Of a DNA stretch of 64,000 bases, positions 35,076 through 45,746 are shown in pieces. The DNA comes from Sphingomonas nostoxanthinifaciens. GTDB lineage: Bacteria; Pseudomonadota; Alphaproteobacteria; Sphingomonadales; Sphingomonadaceae. A program made the translations under genes and the position numbers. Numbering within the stretch: the first letter of the stretch is position 1; the number at the start of each line of letters is the position of its first letter. The DNA is taken from NCBI RefSeq assembly GCF_019930585.1, contig NZ_CP082839.1, forward strand, positions 1,364,001 through 1,428,000. Direction: 5' to 3'. The notes beneath the pieces are model-generated. The model did no database searches. It was given only the letters and a program-made list of their open reading frames with translations, and was not told the origin of the DNA.

Positions 35076-35094
35076 GCGGCGAGGAGGGAGCCGC
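35076..35094. terminator. Weak hairpin between convergent TetR and LacI genes
   Basis: GCGGC (35076-35080) and GCCGC (35090-35094) form a 5-bp stem with a nine-base loop in the 19-bp gap between the two convergent stop codons. It is a weak bidirectional terminator candidate. Confidence 0.3.
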
Positions 35095-36117
35095 TCAATC
35101 CTTTGACGGGGCGGTGCTTTCGCGCTCGATGAGTTCATAGCCCAGCGACACGCTCAGCCCGACGCGGTCGTCGCGCGATCGGTATCGCGGGTCGACCAAG
35201 ATATCGATCGCCGCAGCGCCCATCTTTTCCACCGGCTGCCGGATCGTCGTGATCGGCGGCCACGCAACCTGCGCGGAAGACGCATCATCGAAACCCGCGA
35301 TCGAGAGCGCGGTGGGGACGGGCACATTATGCTTGACCGCGGCGACCGACACACCGAGCGCCATGTCGTCATTGCTCGCGAAAATGGCCGTCGGTCTCGG
35401 CTGAAGCCCGAGCAGGCGCTCGCCTGCCTCGACGCCGGCGCGAAATGAGAAGTCGCCCGGCTGGATGTGGCCGGGATCGATCGTCAGCCCGTGATCGCGC
35501 ATGGCGGCGATGAAACCGGCCTTGCGTGCGGCGCTGCCATAATGGCGCGGATCGCCTTCGATGAAGCCGATCCTGCGATGGCCGAGGCCGATCAGATGGC
35601 GCGTCATGTCGCTCGCCGCCTGGCGTTCGTCGATTTCGACCGTGGCCGAGCGCACGCGCACTTCGGGATCGGGCGCGATGCAGACATGCGGGACCTGCAA
35701 TGAGTCGAGCAAGGTGATCATCGCGCCGCTCTGGCTGATCGGCGGCGCCAGGATCGCGCCATCCAGATGCAGCGACGAGATCGTCGCGGTCAGATCCTGC
35801 TGCCAATTGGTCGTCGAAAGATCGGCTGGCTCGACGAGCAGGTGATAGTTGCGCTGGCGACAGCGGGCGAGGGCGCCCCGCTGCATCGAGATGGCATAAC
35901 CCGAGGCCGGATCCTCGCAAAAGATGCCAAGCAGATAGGAGCGCGCGCTCGACAGGCTGCGGGCGAACGCGTTCGGCCGATATCCCAATTCGTCCACCGC
36001 ACGCATCACGATATCACGCAGCGACTGGCGAACGTGCAGTTCGCCATTGATGACGCGCGAGACGGTCTTCGGCGAGACGCCCGCGCGCGCAGCGACATCC
36101 TTGATGGTGGGGATCAC
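35095..36117 (-). CDS. LacI-family transcriptional regulator
   Basis: A 340-residue repressor. The N-terminal helix-turn-helix and hinge read TIKDVAARAGVSPKTVSRVINGE, with RPNAFARSL at the hinge. The periplasmic-binding-protein-like sugar domain has IFASNDDMALGV and IAGFDDASSAQV. It starts with GTG at 36117, overlapping the TGA of the upstream sugar MFS gene (GTGA), so it is coupled to the transporter. The double palindrome at 37371-37413 upstream of that transporter and of the divergent TBDR is its expected operator; the inducer is likely a glucoside or its product. Confidence 0.93.
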   Translation of the reverse strand: MIPTIKDVAARAGVSPKTVSRVINGELHVRQSLRDIVMRAVDELGYRPNAFARSLSSARSYLLGIFCEDPASGYAISMQRGALARCRQRNYHLLVEPADLSTTNWQQDLTATISSLHLDGAILAPPISQSGAMITLLDSLQVPHVCIAPDPEVRVRSATVEIDERQAASDMTRHLIGLGHRRIGFIEGDPRHYGSAARKAGFIAAMRDHGLTIDPGHIQPGDFSFRAGVEAGERLLGLQPRPTAIFASNDDMALGVSVAAVKHNVPVPTALSIAGFDDASSAQVAWPPITTIRQPVEKMGAAAIDILVDPRYRSRDDRVGLSVSLGYELIERESTAPSKD

Positions 36118-37322
36118 CTTTGCATCTCCGGACGATCATCGGCGGACAGAGCAAACATCAAGATCACCAGATAGCATAAGGCAGGCAGAATCAGCGCCAT
36201 CGACGGTGATGTCCTGTCGGCGATGATGCCGGCCAGCATTGGTACAATAGCTCCGCCGATGACCGCAATGCATAGCCACATCGACGCTGCGGGAACATCT
36301 TGATGGTCGCGAGGCATGGCAAGCCCGTAAATTGTCGGAAACATGATCGAATTGCATATGCCAACGGCGAGAAGTGCACCGCTGCCGACATATCCATGCA
36401 ATAGGATCGCGGCAGCGATGAGCAAAGCAGCGACGATAGCAGCGCGCGCCAGCAGCCGCTGCGCAGCAATATGGCGAAGCGCCCATGCTCCAGCGAAGCG
36501 GCCGACCATCGCGCCCGCCCAATATAGAGCCACCAGTCGCCCGGCGGCGACCGGCATTACCGCCGCGCTATCGGGCAAGGTCAGGTAACCGACCGCCAGA
36601 ATCCCGACCGTGACCTCCGCGCCGACATAAGCGAAGATCGCGGCCGTGCCGGTCGCGATCTTCGGGCGGCGGATCAGGGCGATCATGCGCGTCAGCGTGG
36701 GAGCGCTCGCATGCGCATGGGGCAGCAGATTGCGGTCGCGCACGATGCAGATTGCAAGGATCGCGAACCCCGCCGCAAGCGCGAGAAACGGCACGAGCGG
36801 GATCGTCGGACCTGCTTGGCCAAGCAGGAACCAGGCGGCGATGACCGGCCCCGCTACGGTGCCGACCGCGTTGAACGCCTGCAGCAACGTGAAGCGCGAT
36901 ACCGCTGCTGCCTTCGCGCCATAGGTAGCCATCAGCCCGTTGCACGCAATCTGCAGGATCGTCGCACCCGAGGAGATCATCAGCAATGCGGCCAGCATCG
37001 CCGCATAGCGCGACGAATATTGTGCCACCGCAAAAGCGCAACATCCGAGCGAGATGATGCACAATGCCACCGCGATGGCGCGCAACGCGCCCGTTCGCGC
37101 GGTAAGCCACGTGGCAGGGAGCGCGAACAGCAAATAGCTCGAATAATAAGCGAGCTGCGCCAGCATCGCCTCGGCATAGCCCATGTGCATCACCAGCTTC
37201 AGTCGCGGCACCAGCAGCGCCTCGATCGAGGCAAGTAGGCCGCCGCCGAAGAATATGCCCGGCATCAGGCGGAAAAGGCGCGCCATGATGTCGTTCTCGG
37301 CGCGATCGGCAGCACTCTCCAT
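36114..37322 (-). CDS. Sugar MFS transporter (FucP/glucose-galactose-like)
   Basis: A 402-residue permease with about 12 membrane segments. Early sequence IFFGGGLLASIEALLVPRLK and SYLLFALPATWLTARTG follow the FucP/GlcP-type proton-sugar symporter pattern. The ATG at 37322 was chosen; the longer open frame to 37709 runs through the operator and into the divergent TBDR and is not real. It should carry a monosaccharide released by the GH3 enzyme of the same locus across the inner membrane. It is cotranscribed with the LacI gene. Confidence 0.87.
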   Translation of the reverse strand: MESAADRAENDIMARLFRLMPGIFFGGGLLASIEALLVPRLKLVMHMGYAEAMLAQLAYYSSYLLFALPATWLTARTGALRAIAVALCIISLGCCAFAVAQYSSRYAAMLAALLMISSGATILQIACNGLMATYGAKAAAVSRFTLLQAFNAVGTVAGPVIAAWFLLGQAGPTIPLVPFLALAAGFAILAICIVRDRNLLPHAHASAPTLTRMIALIRRPKIATGTAAIFAYVGAEVTVGILAVGYLTLPDSAAVMPVAAGRLVALYWAGAMVGRFAGAWALRHIAAQRLLARAAIVAALLIAAAILLHGYVGSGALLAVGICNSIMFPTIYGLAMPRDHQDVPAASMWLCIAVIGGAIVPMLAGIIADRTSPSMALILPALCYLVILMFALSADDRPEMQR

Positions 37323-37370
37323 GCGCCGACCGTAGGCGGTTGGCGGTGCCAGACAAGCGCCAAAGGCAAA

Positions 37371-37413
37371 AATGGACATCGATGTCAGAAACATTTTGAC
37401 ATCGATGTCCATT
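37371..37413. promoter_or_regulatory. Double LacI-type operator
   Basis: A perfect 17-bp inverted repeat, AATGGACATCGATGTCA (37371-37387) and its complement (37397-37413), with a 9-bp spacer. Each arm itself contains the perfect 12-bp palindrome GACATCGATGTC (37375-37386 and 37398-37409), centred 23 bp apart, about two helical turns. The central CG is typical of LacI-family operators. It sits between the divergent MFS-lacI operon and the TBDR gene, so one repressor could control both. Confidence 0.85.
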
Positions 37414-37467
37414 TCGGGTTGAAGGCCCGCAAGCGGGTGTAAAACCATGCTTTCAGGAGAGGATTTC

Positions 37468-39966
<2,499 letters not shown>

Positions 39967-40005
39967 CGATTTCCCTGGCCGGTACGTACCCCGAACCGGC
40001 GCTCG

Positions 40006-40043
40006 CCGCCGCCGTTTAGATCTTGAACGGCGGCGGACTTTTT
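40006..40043 (+). terminator. Strong intrinsic terminator after TBDR
   Basis: CCGCCGCCGTT (40006-40016) pairs perfectly with AACGGCGGCGG (40026-40036) around a nine-base loop and is followed by ACTTTTTG. This is the best Rho-independent terminator seen in the window. It lies between the receptor and the halogenase-like gene, so downstream expression must come from read-through or a separate promoter. Confidence 0.85.
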
Positions 40044-40081
40044 GACGAACTCGGGAACGTCGGTCGGACTAGGACTGGACC

Positions 40082-41635
40082 ATGACTGCCAAGCACATCG
40101 TGATTGTCGGCGGCGGGACGGCGGGCTGGCTCACCGCCGCTTATCTGGCGCGCGCGATCGCGGCACGCCCGGACGGCTGGACGATCAGCCTGATCGAATC
40201 CGCCGACATCGGCACGATCGGGGTGGGCGAGGGCAGCTTCCCCTCGCTGCGTTCGACCCTCGCCATGCTGGGCCGGAGCGAAGCCGAGTTCCTGCGCGCG
40301 AGCGACGCCACCTTCAAGCAGGGCGTTCGCTTCGTCGATTGGGCGGGCGGCCCGACGCCGGGCGCCGGCGGGGCGGACGATTATTTCCACCCCTTCAACC
40401 TGCCGGTCGGCGGCGACGCGCCGGGCCTGCTGCCCTTCTGGCTGGACAGCGGCGAGGATCCGGCGCGGCCTTCCTATGCCGATGCCGTCACGGTGCAGGA
40501 AAGGCTGATCCGCGCGGGCCGCGGCCCGAAGATGCGGCGGGATCCCGATTTCTCGGGTCCGATGAACTACGCCTATCATTTCGACGCCGCCAAATTCGGC
40601 GCATGGCTGCGCGGCGTCGCGACCGCCGATGGCGTGACGCGGATCGAGGGGACCGTGGCATCCGTTGCCCGCGCCGACGATGGCGACGTCAGCACGCTGA
40701 CGCTTGCTGACGGGCGCGTGGTCGCCGGCGATATGTTCGTCGATTGCTCGGGGTTTCGGGCATTGCTGATCGGCGAGACTTTGGGCGCGCCGTTCCACTC
40801 GGTCGAAGACGTGCTGTTCAACGATCGCGCGATCGCGATGCAGATTCCCTATGATCGGCCCGACCAGCCGATTGCCCCCTATACCTGCGCGACGGCGCAT
40901 CCGGGCGGCTGGATCTGGGATATCGGCCTCGCGACCCGGCGTGGGACCGGCTGTGTCTATTCAAGCCGCCACATGTCGGATGACGCGGCCGAGCGCGAGA
41001 TACGCCGCTATGGCGGCCCGCAGGCGGACAGGCTCGACCTTCGCCTGCTCAAGTTCCGCACCGGTTATCGCACGCAGCAGTGGATCGGCAACACGGTCGC
41101 GATCGGCCTCGCGGCGGGCTTTTTCGAGCCGCTCGAATCGACCGGCATCATGCTGATCGAGGTCGCCGCGCGCATGGTGGCGGAGATGATCGGCGGCGGT
41201 ATCGACAAGGACGCACGGGCCGCCGCCGCACGCACGTTCAATCGCCATATGGCCGCACGCTTTGCCGCCATCGCCGAATTCCTGAAGCTGCATTATTGCA
41301 TCAGCCGTCGCGTCGACAGCGCCTATTGGCGCGACAATCGCGATCCCGCGACCTGGCCGGAAGGCCTGCGCGACAAATTGGCGCAGTGGCGCCACCGCGC
41401 GCCCTCGCGGTTCGATTTCGTGGTCGATTACGAAACCTTCCTGCCGCCGAGCTGGGCGTACATCCTGTTCGGGCTCGGGTTTGATACCGAGGCAGGCCGG
41501 CACAGCTTCGCCGCCCGTCCGGACGCCGGCCGTGATGCGATCGCGACTTTCGGCAAGGTGCGTCAGGCTCAGGCACAGGCCTTGGCCGCCTTGCCCGCGC
41601 ACCGCGCGCTCATCAGCCAATATCACCATCATTGA
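40082..41635 (+). CDS. Tryptophan-halogenase-like flavoprotein
   Basis: A 517-residue flavin-dependent halogenase-family protein. The FAD-binding motif GGGTAGW is at 10-16. The family catalytic lysine is Lys79 (TFKQGVRFVDW), at the same number as in PrnA. The acidic partner region is FFEPLEST (Glu349). The normally conserved WxWxIP motif reads WIWDIG (277-282), with Gly replacing Pro. Halogenases next to TBDRs and glycosidases are common in sphingomonads and xanthomonads; a few brominate indoles in vitro, but their natural role is unclear. It is followed by the GH3 gene after 10 bp. Confidence 0.9.
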   Translation: MTAKHIVIVGGGTAGWLTAAYLARAIAARPDGWTISLIESADIGTIGVGEGSFPSLRSTLAMLGRSEAEFLRASDATFKQGVRFVDWAGGPTPGAGGADDYFHPFNLPVGGDAPGLLPFWLDSGEDPARPSYADAVTVQERLIRAGRGPKMRRDPDFSGPMNYAYHFDAAKFGAWLRGVATADGVTRIEGTVASVARADDGDVSTLTLADGRVVAGDMFVDCSGFRALLIGETLGAPFHSVEDVLFNDRAIAMQIPYDRPDQPIAPYTCATAHPGGWIWDIGLATRRGTGCVYSSRHMSDDAAEREIRRYGGPQADRLDLRLLKFRTGYRTQQWIGNTVAIGLAAGFFEPLESTGIMLIEVAARMVAEMIGGGIDKDARAAAARTFNRHMAARFAAIAEFLKLHYCISRRVDSAYWRDNRDPATWPEGLRDKLAQWRHRAPSRFDFVVDYETFLPPSWAYILFGLGFDTEAGRHSFAARPDAGRDAIATFGKVRQAQAQALAALPAHRALISQYHHH

Positions 41636-41645
41636 GAGGCATGGC

Positions 41646-43844
41646 ATGTTCCGCTTCCGCCGCACCTTATGGCTTCTTGGGGCCTCGCTGCTGACCGCAC
41701 CGCTCGCGGCCCAGACCGCAGCCGATCGCGCCGCGACTTTGGTCGCTAAAATGACGCAGGCCGAAAAACTGCAGCTCGTCCACGGCTGGTGGTATCCGCC
41801 GACGGGCGCGCCGACGCCGGGCATGCCCGATGGCTGGGTGCCGTCCGCCGGTTATGTCCCCGGCATTGCGCGCCTCGGCATCCCGGCGTTGCGCGAGAGC
41901 GATGCGAGCCTCGGCGTCGCCAACCAGGTCGAGGAGCGCAAGGGCGATACCGCCACCGCGCTTCCCTCCGCACTGGCAACCGCAGCCAGTTTCGACCCCG
42001 CGATCGCGCGCGCGGGCGGCGCGATGATCGGTGCGGAAGCGCGCGCCAAGCGCTTCAACGTGCTGCTCGCCGGCGGCGTCAACCTGACGCGCGATCCATG
42101 GGGCGGGCGCGATTTCGAATATATGGGCGAGGATCCGCTGCTCGCGGGCAGGATGGCGGGCGCGGCGATCGCCGGCGTGCAGTCGAACCATATCGTCTCG
42201 ACGGTGAAGCATTTCGTGCTCAACCCGCAGGAGACCGGCCGAAACGTCTATGATGCGCGCCTGGCGGAGGCACCGCTCCGCGAGAGCGACCTGCTGGCGT
42301 TCCAGATCGCGATCGCCGACGGTGCGCCGGGATCGGTGATGTGTGCCTACAATCTGCAGAACGGCGCGCACGCCTGCGAAAACGGCTTCAACCTCACGAC
42401 CGTGCTCAAGCAGGACTGGCATTATCCGGGCTGGGTGATGTCGGACTGGGGCGCGGTCCATTCCACCATTCCGTCGGCCCTTGGCGGGCTCGATCAGGAA
42501 TCGGGCCAGCAGCTCGACGCGCAGGTCTTCTTCGGCAAGCCGCTCGAAGATGCGCTGGCGCGCGGACAGGTGCCGCAATCGCGGCTCGACGACATGGTCA
42601 AGCGCATCCTGACGGGCATGATCGAGACCGGCACGATGGACGATCCCTTGCCCGATGCGGCCACGCCGATCGACTTCGCCGCGCACGCCGATGTGGCGCA
42701 GCGCGCAGCGGAAGCGGGCATCGTGCTGCTCAAGAACGAGGGCAATCTGCTGCCTGTGATGGGCGATGCGCGGCGGATCGTGCTGATCGGCGCGCATGCC
42801 GACGTTGGCGTGCTTTCGGGCGGCGGATCGAGCCAGGTGCGCTCGGTCGGCGGCGTTCCGGTCGAGATTCCGCTCGCGCGGGGGGAAGCGGCCAGCTTCG
42901 CCCGGATGACGTGGCATGCGTCCTCGCCCTTGCACGCGATCCGTGCGCTCACCCCCAATGCCCGCGTGGACTATATCGACGGCAGCGATCCCGCCGCTGC
43001 CGCGAAGGCGGCCGTCGGTGCGGACATGGTCATCGTCTTCGCCTGGCAGTGGCAGACCGAGGCGCAGGACGCCGAGACGCTCGCGCTGCCGGACAATCAG
43101 GACGCGCTGATCGCGGCGGTGGCCAGGGCGAACCGCCGCACGGCGGTGGTGCTGGAGACCGGCGGCCCGGTGCTGATGCCGTGGCTGCAGCATGTGCCTG
43201 CGGTGATCGAAGCGTGGTATCCCGGACAGCGCGGGGGCGAGGCGATCGCCAACATCCTGTTCGGGCGGACTGAACCTTCGGGCAGGCTGCCGATCACCTT
43301 TCCCGCCGCCGAGACGCAGGCGCCGCGCCCGAAGCCGGTGGGGCTCGACCTGCTGCATGCGCGCGACCGGACGGATCCGAACGGGCCCATCCCGCACTTC
43401 ACGATCGATTATCCAGAGGGCGCGAATGTCGGCTATCGCTGGTATCAGATACGCGATCAGCGGCCGCTCTTCGCGTTCGGCCATGGCCTGAGCTACACGC
43501 GCTTCACTTATTCCCAGTTGACGGTTCAGGGAGCGAATGTGCGCTTCACCGTCGCCAATATCGGAAAGCGATCCGGGACAGACGTCCCGCAGGTCTATGT
43601 CGAAGCCCCCGACAGCGCCGGGGTCAAAAGCTATCGTCTCGCCGCCTGGCAGCGGGTGACGCTGAAGCCGGGCGAGGCCAAGACGATCAGCGTGACGGTG
43701 GATCCGCGCGCCGTCGCGGCATGGAACAGCGGCGCGAAACGCTGGACCGTCCCGTCGGCAGCGCTTCCGCTGGTTGTCGGTCACGAGGCAGCCGATCGGG
43801 CGCTGGCAGGCCGCATTCGGGTCGACGCACCGGTCGTGAATTGA
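41646..43844 (+). CDS. Glycoside hydrolase family 3 beta-glucosidase
   Basis: A 732-residue enzyme with a signal peptide (~1-22, ending LAAQ), so it should be periplasmic or outer-membrane associated. The GH3 N-terminal barrel holds the nucleophile Asp267 in GWVMSDWGAVHS, and KHFVLNPQETGR is the usual substrate-site block. A GH3 C-terminal domain follows (GIVLLKNEGNLLPV, PGQRGGEAIANILFG, FGHGLSYTRF), then a fibronectin-III-like domain (~640-720). It would release glucose or a similar sugar from a ligand brought in by the TBDR, for uptake by the MFS transporter. Confidence 0.93.
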   Translation: MFRFRRTLWLLGASLLTAPLAAQTAADRAATLVAKMTQAEKLQLVHGWWYPPTGAPTPGMPDGWVPSAGYVPGIARLGIPALRESDASLGVANQVEERKGDTATALPSALATAASFDPAIARAGGAMIGAEARAKRFNVLLAGGVNLTRDPWGGRDFEYMGEDPLLAGRMAGAAIAGVQSNHIVSTVKHFVLNPQETGRNVYDARLAEAPLRESDLLAFQIAIADGAPGSVMCAYNLQNGAHACENGFNLTTVLKQDWHYPGWVMSDWGAVHSTIPSALGGLDQESGQQLDAQVFFGKPLEDALARGQVPQSRLDDMVKRILTGMIETGTMDDPLPDAATPIDFAAHADVAQRAAEAGIVLLKNEGNLLPVMGDARRIVLIGAHADVGVLSGGGSSQVRSVGGVPVEIPLARGEAASFARMTWHASSPLHAIRALTPNARVDYIDGSDPAAAAKAAVGADMVIVFAWQWQTEAQDAETLALPDNQDALIAAVARANRRTAVVLETGGPVLMPWLQHVPAVIEAWYPGQRGGEAIANILFGRTEPSGRLPITFPAAETQAPRPKPVGLDLLHARDRTDPNGPIPHFTIDYPEGANVGYRWYQIRDQRPLFAFGHGLSYTRFTYSQLTVQGANVRFTVANIGKRSGTDVPQVYVEAPDSAGVKSYRLAAWQRVTLKPGEAKTISVTVDPRAVAAWNSGAKRWTVPSAALPLVVGHEAADRALAGRIRVDAPVVN

Positions 43845-43870
43845 GATCCTTGGGTCGACGGGGTCGTGAT

Positions 43871-43894
43871 CATGGCCGGCATCTGCAGGCCATG
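43871..43894. terminator. Hairpin between convergent GH3 and cyclophilin genes
   Basis: CATGGCC (43871-43877) and GGCCATG (43888-43894) form a perfect 7-bp stem with a ten-base loop, followed by TCTATTTC. It lies between two convergent genes and marks the border between the glucoside locus and the next island. Confidence 0.5.
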
Positions 43895-43912
43895 TCTATT
43901 TCAGGATGAGGT

Positions 43913-44458
43913 TCAGGCCCGTCGGGCCTGCAGGATGCGCGGTGGGTCGCGCAGCATCTGCCCCGCAAAGCTTGTCCCGGCCATCTTGTCCGGGTCGATC
44001 GGAAGGTCGTGCATCGTCGACAGGATATCGATTCCGCTGACGACATTGCCGAAGGCTGCGAAACCTTGGCCGTCGCCGTTGCGCTGGCCACCGAAATCGA
44101 GTTCGGGCGCGTCGCTCAGGCAGATGAAGAATTCCGACGTCGCCAGCGCGGTCGACCAGCCCGGCACCATCCGCGCCATCGAAAGCGTGCCTCGCCTGTG
44201 GCGGAGACCGGTCGCCTGCGTCGCTTCCACGCCGATGCCGGGATAAGCGCGGCTGTCGCGCCCGATCCCGCCTTGGATCACGTCGATGGGAATTCCGGTC
44301 GGGTCGTCATGCGAGCGCACGACGCGGTAAAAACTCGCGCCATCGTAGAGCGCTGAATCGACGTAGCGGAGGAAATTATCTGCAGTCAAAGGCGTGTTTT
44401 CGACGTCGATCTCCAGAAATACGTCGCCATAATCCGTGATTAGATGGATGATAGGCAC
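43913..44458 (-). CDS. Cyclophilin-type peptidyl-prolyl cis-trans isomerase
   Basis: A 181-residue cyclophilin without a signal peptide, so probably cytoplasmic. Typical blocks are FYRVVRS (catalytic Arg), IQGGIGRD, GTLSMAR, ATSEFFICLSD and FAAFGNVVSGID. It catalyses proline cis-trans isomerisation. GTG at 44458 is preceded by GGAGA eight bases upstream; the upstream ORF extension has no family similarity. It is divergent from an M14 deacylase at the edge of a peptide-catabolism-like island, an unusual place for a cyclophilin. It may help degrade proline peptides (inference). Confidence 0.88.
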   Translation of the reverse strand: MPIIHLITDYGDVFLEIDVENTPLTADNFLRYVDSALYDGASFYRVVRSHDDPTGIPIDVIQGGIGRDSRAYPGIGVEATQATGLRHRRGTLSMARMVPGWSTALATSEFFICLSDAPELDFGGQRNGDGQGFAAFGNVVSGIDILSTMHDLPIDPDKMAGTSFAGQMLRDPPRILQARRA

Positions 44459-44644
44459 TATACAGTCTCCCGAACGACTGGATCCATGGCCGGACTCTGG
44501 CATCCTTTTGCGCGGACCGCCGCTGCGCTGCCCCTCTGACAGAGCTGCCCCGGTACGCGCTGACGTCGCCGCCAGCGCCCAAGCAGGGGCAATCCTGCGG
44601 CTGTCATAAATCTTTCAAGGTCGCTTGCGCGGTCGATCGACATC

Positions 44645-44666
44645 GTTCTACCATTCTATAACGGGC
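44645..44666. promoter_or_regulatory. 22-bp motif shared with the aldo-keto reductase promoter
   Basis: This segment ends in TTCTATAACGGGC and matches 18 of 22 positions of 55412-55433, including an uninterrupted 12-base core TCTATAACGGGC. It lies between the divergent cyclophilin and first M14 gene. It may be an operator for the island's regulator or a conserved promoter element. Confidence 0.4.
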
Positions 44667-44701
44667 TTCGCGATTCTCTTCTCATCGGATGGATGGTGTT
44701 A

Positions 44702-45658
44702 ATGATCCATAGAACGCGCCTTCTTACGCCTAAGGTCACGCGGCTGGCTAATGGGACGGACTGCCGGCTGACAATGCACGAATTGATCGGCGGCGATGGC
44801 GACGGTCCGACGATCGGCATCAGTGCGGCGATGCATGGCGACGAGAATACCGGATCGCAGGCGATGCTGGAATTGTACCGTCGACTGGCATCGATCCCGT
44901 TTTCGGGGCGTCTGCTGCTGCTCCCGGTCGCGAATTCCTACGCGATGATCGGAAACAGGCGGTTCGCGCCATTCGACAATCTCAATCTCAATCGCGAGTT
45001 TCCCGGCAATGCGCAGGGATCGTTCACGCAGCAGCTGGCTGCGACGATCACGGAAGAGTTTCTCGAGAAGATCGATGTTCATATCGATCTTCACACCGGC
45101 ACCGACCGTCCGACCGTCGACTATACCTATCTCTGGAACGACGAAGGGCTGACGCGCAGCTTCGGATCGAAGATCCTTTATCGGCCGGACATGGGATCGA
45201 TGGAATCGGCGTTTCGCGGCACCAGCGCGGACGTCACCTACCGGCTGCGCAAGATCCCGGCAGCGGTGATCGAACTGGGCGGCGGGATCGTCGATCAGAC
45301 GCCCTATGTCCGGCGCACGGTCGACGGCGTGCTCAACATGCTGCGCTATCTCGGCGTGATCGAGGGCGAGGTCGCGCGGCGCGACGACCAGATCATCATC
45401 ACGCGGCTTTCGGGGATCAGGCCGACGTCGGGCGGATGGGTCGAGCCATTGGCCCCCCCGCTCGGCGAGCCGGTGCGCGGCGCCGATCCGCTGGCGCGCA
45501 TCGTCTGCCCCTACACCTTCGAGACGATCGACGAGATCCGCAGCCCCTATGCGAACGGGATCATGGTGATGGGGCACCTCACCCGCAATCTGGTCGAGGC
45601 CGGGGACTTCGGCTTCATGGTCGGCGATCTCGACAGCGCCGAGCCGACCGTCGCCTGA
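44702..45658 (+). CDS. M14-type deacylase (succinylglutamate desuccinylase/aspartoacylase family), copy 1
   Basis: A 318-residue zinc enzyme of the AstE/ASPA group. Zinc ligands are His45 and Glu48 in MHGDENTG and His131 in HIDLHTGTDRP; NLNREFPG holds the substrate-binding Arg, and VIELGGG supplies the catalytic Glu. The family removes acyl groups from N-acyl amino acids or cleaves related amides. It is co-linear with the second copy at 53455. The start at 44702 was chosen by alignment with that paralogue, though 44693 is possible. It has no signal peptide, so it acts in the cytoplasm. Next in the same direction is a TBDR. Confidence 0.88.
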   Translation: MIHRTRLLTPKVTRLANGTDCRLTMHELIGGDGDGPTIGISAAMHGDENTGSQAMLELYRRLASIPFSGRLLLLPVANSYAMIGNRRFAPFDNLNLNREFPGNAQGSFTQQLAATITEEFLEKIDVHIDLHTGTDRPTVDYTYLWNDEGLTRSFGSKILYRPDMGSMESAFRGTSADVTYRLRKIPAAVIELGGGIVDQTPYVRRTVDGVLNMLRYLGVIEGEVARRDDQIIITRLSGIRPTSGGWVEPLAPPLGEPVRGADPLARIVCPYTFETIDEIRSPYANGIMVMGHLTRNLVEAGDFGFMVGDLDSAEPTVA

Positions 45659-45746
45659 ACACAAAAGCAAAGGCCGACGTCAATTCGGCAATCCACGAGA
45701 ACAGAAACGCGATCGAGAGGCAACGTCTTCCAAAAGGGGTCATTCA

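Noticed and set aside
41667..43784. A 705-codon open frame antisense to the GH3 gene
   Set aside because: Arginine/histidine-rich composition without motifs; a shadow of high-GC codon usage opposite a gene with clear catalytic residues.
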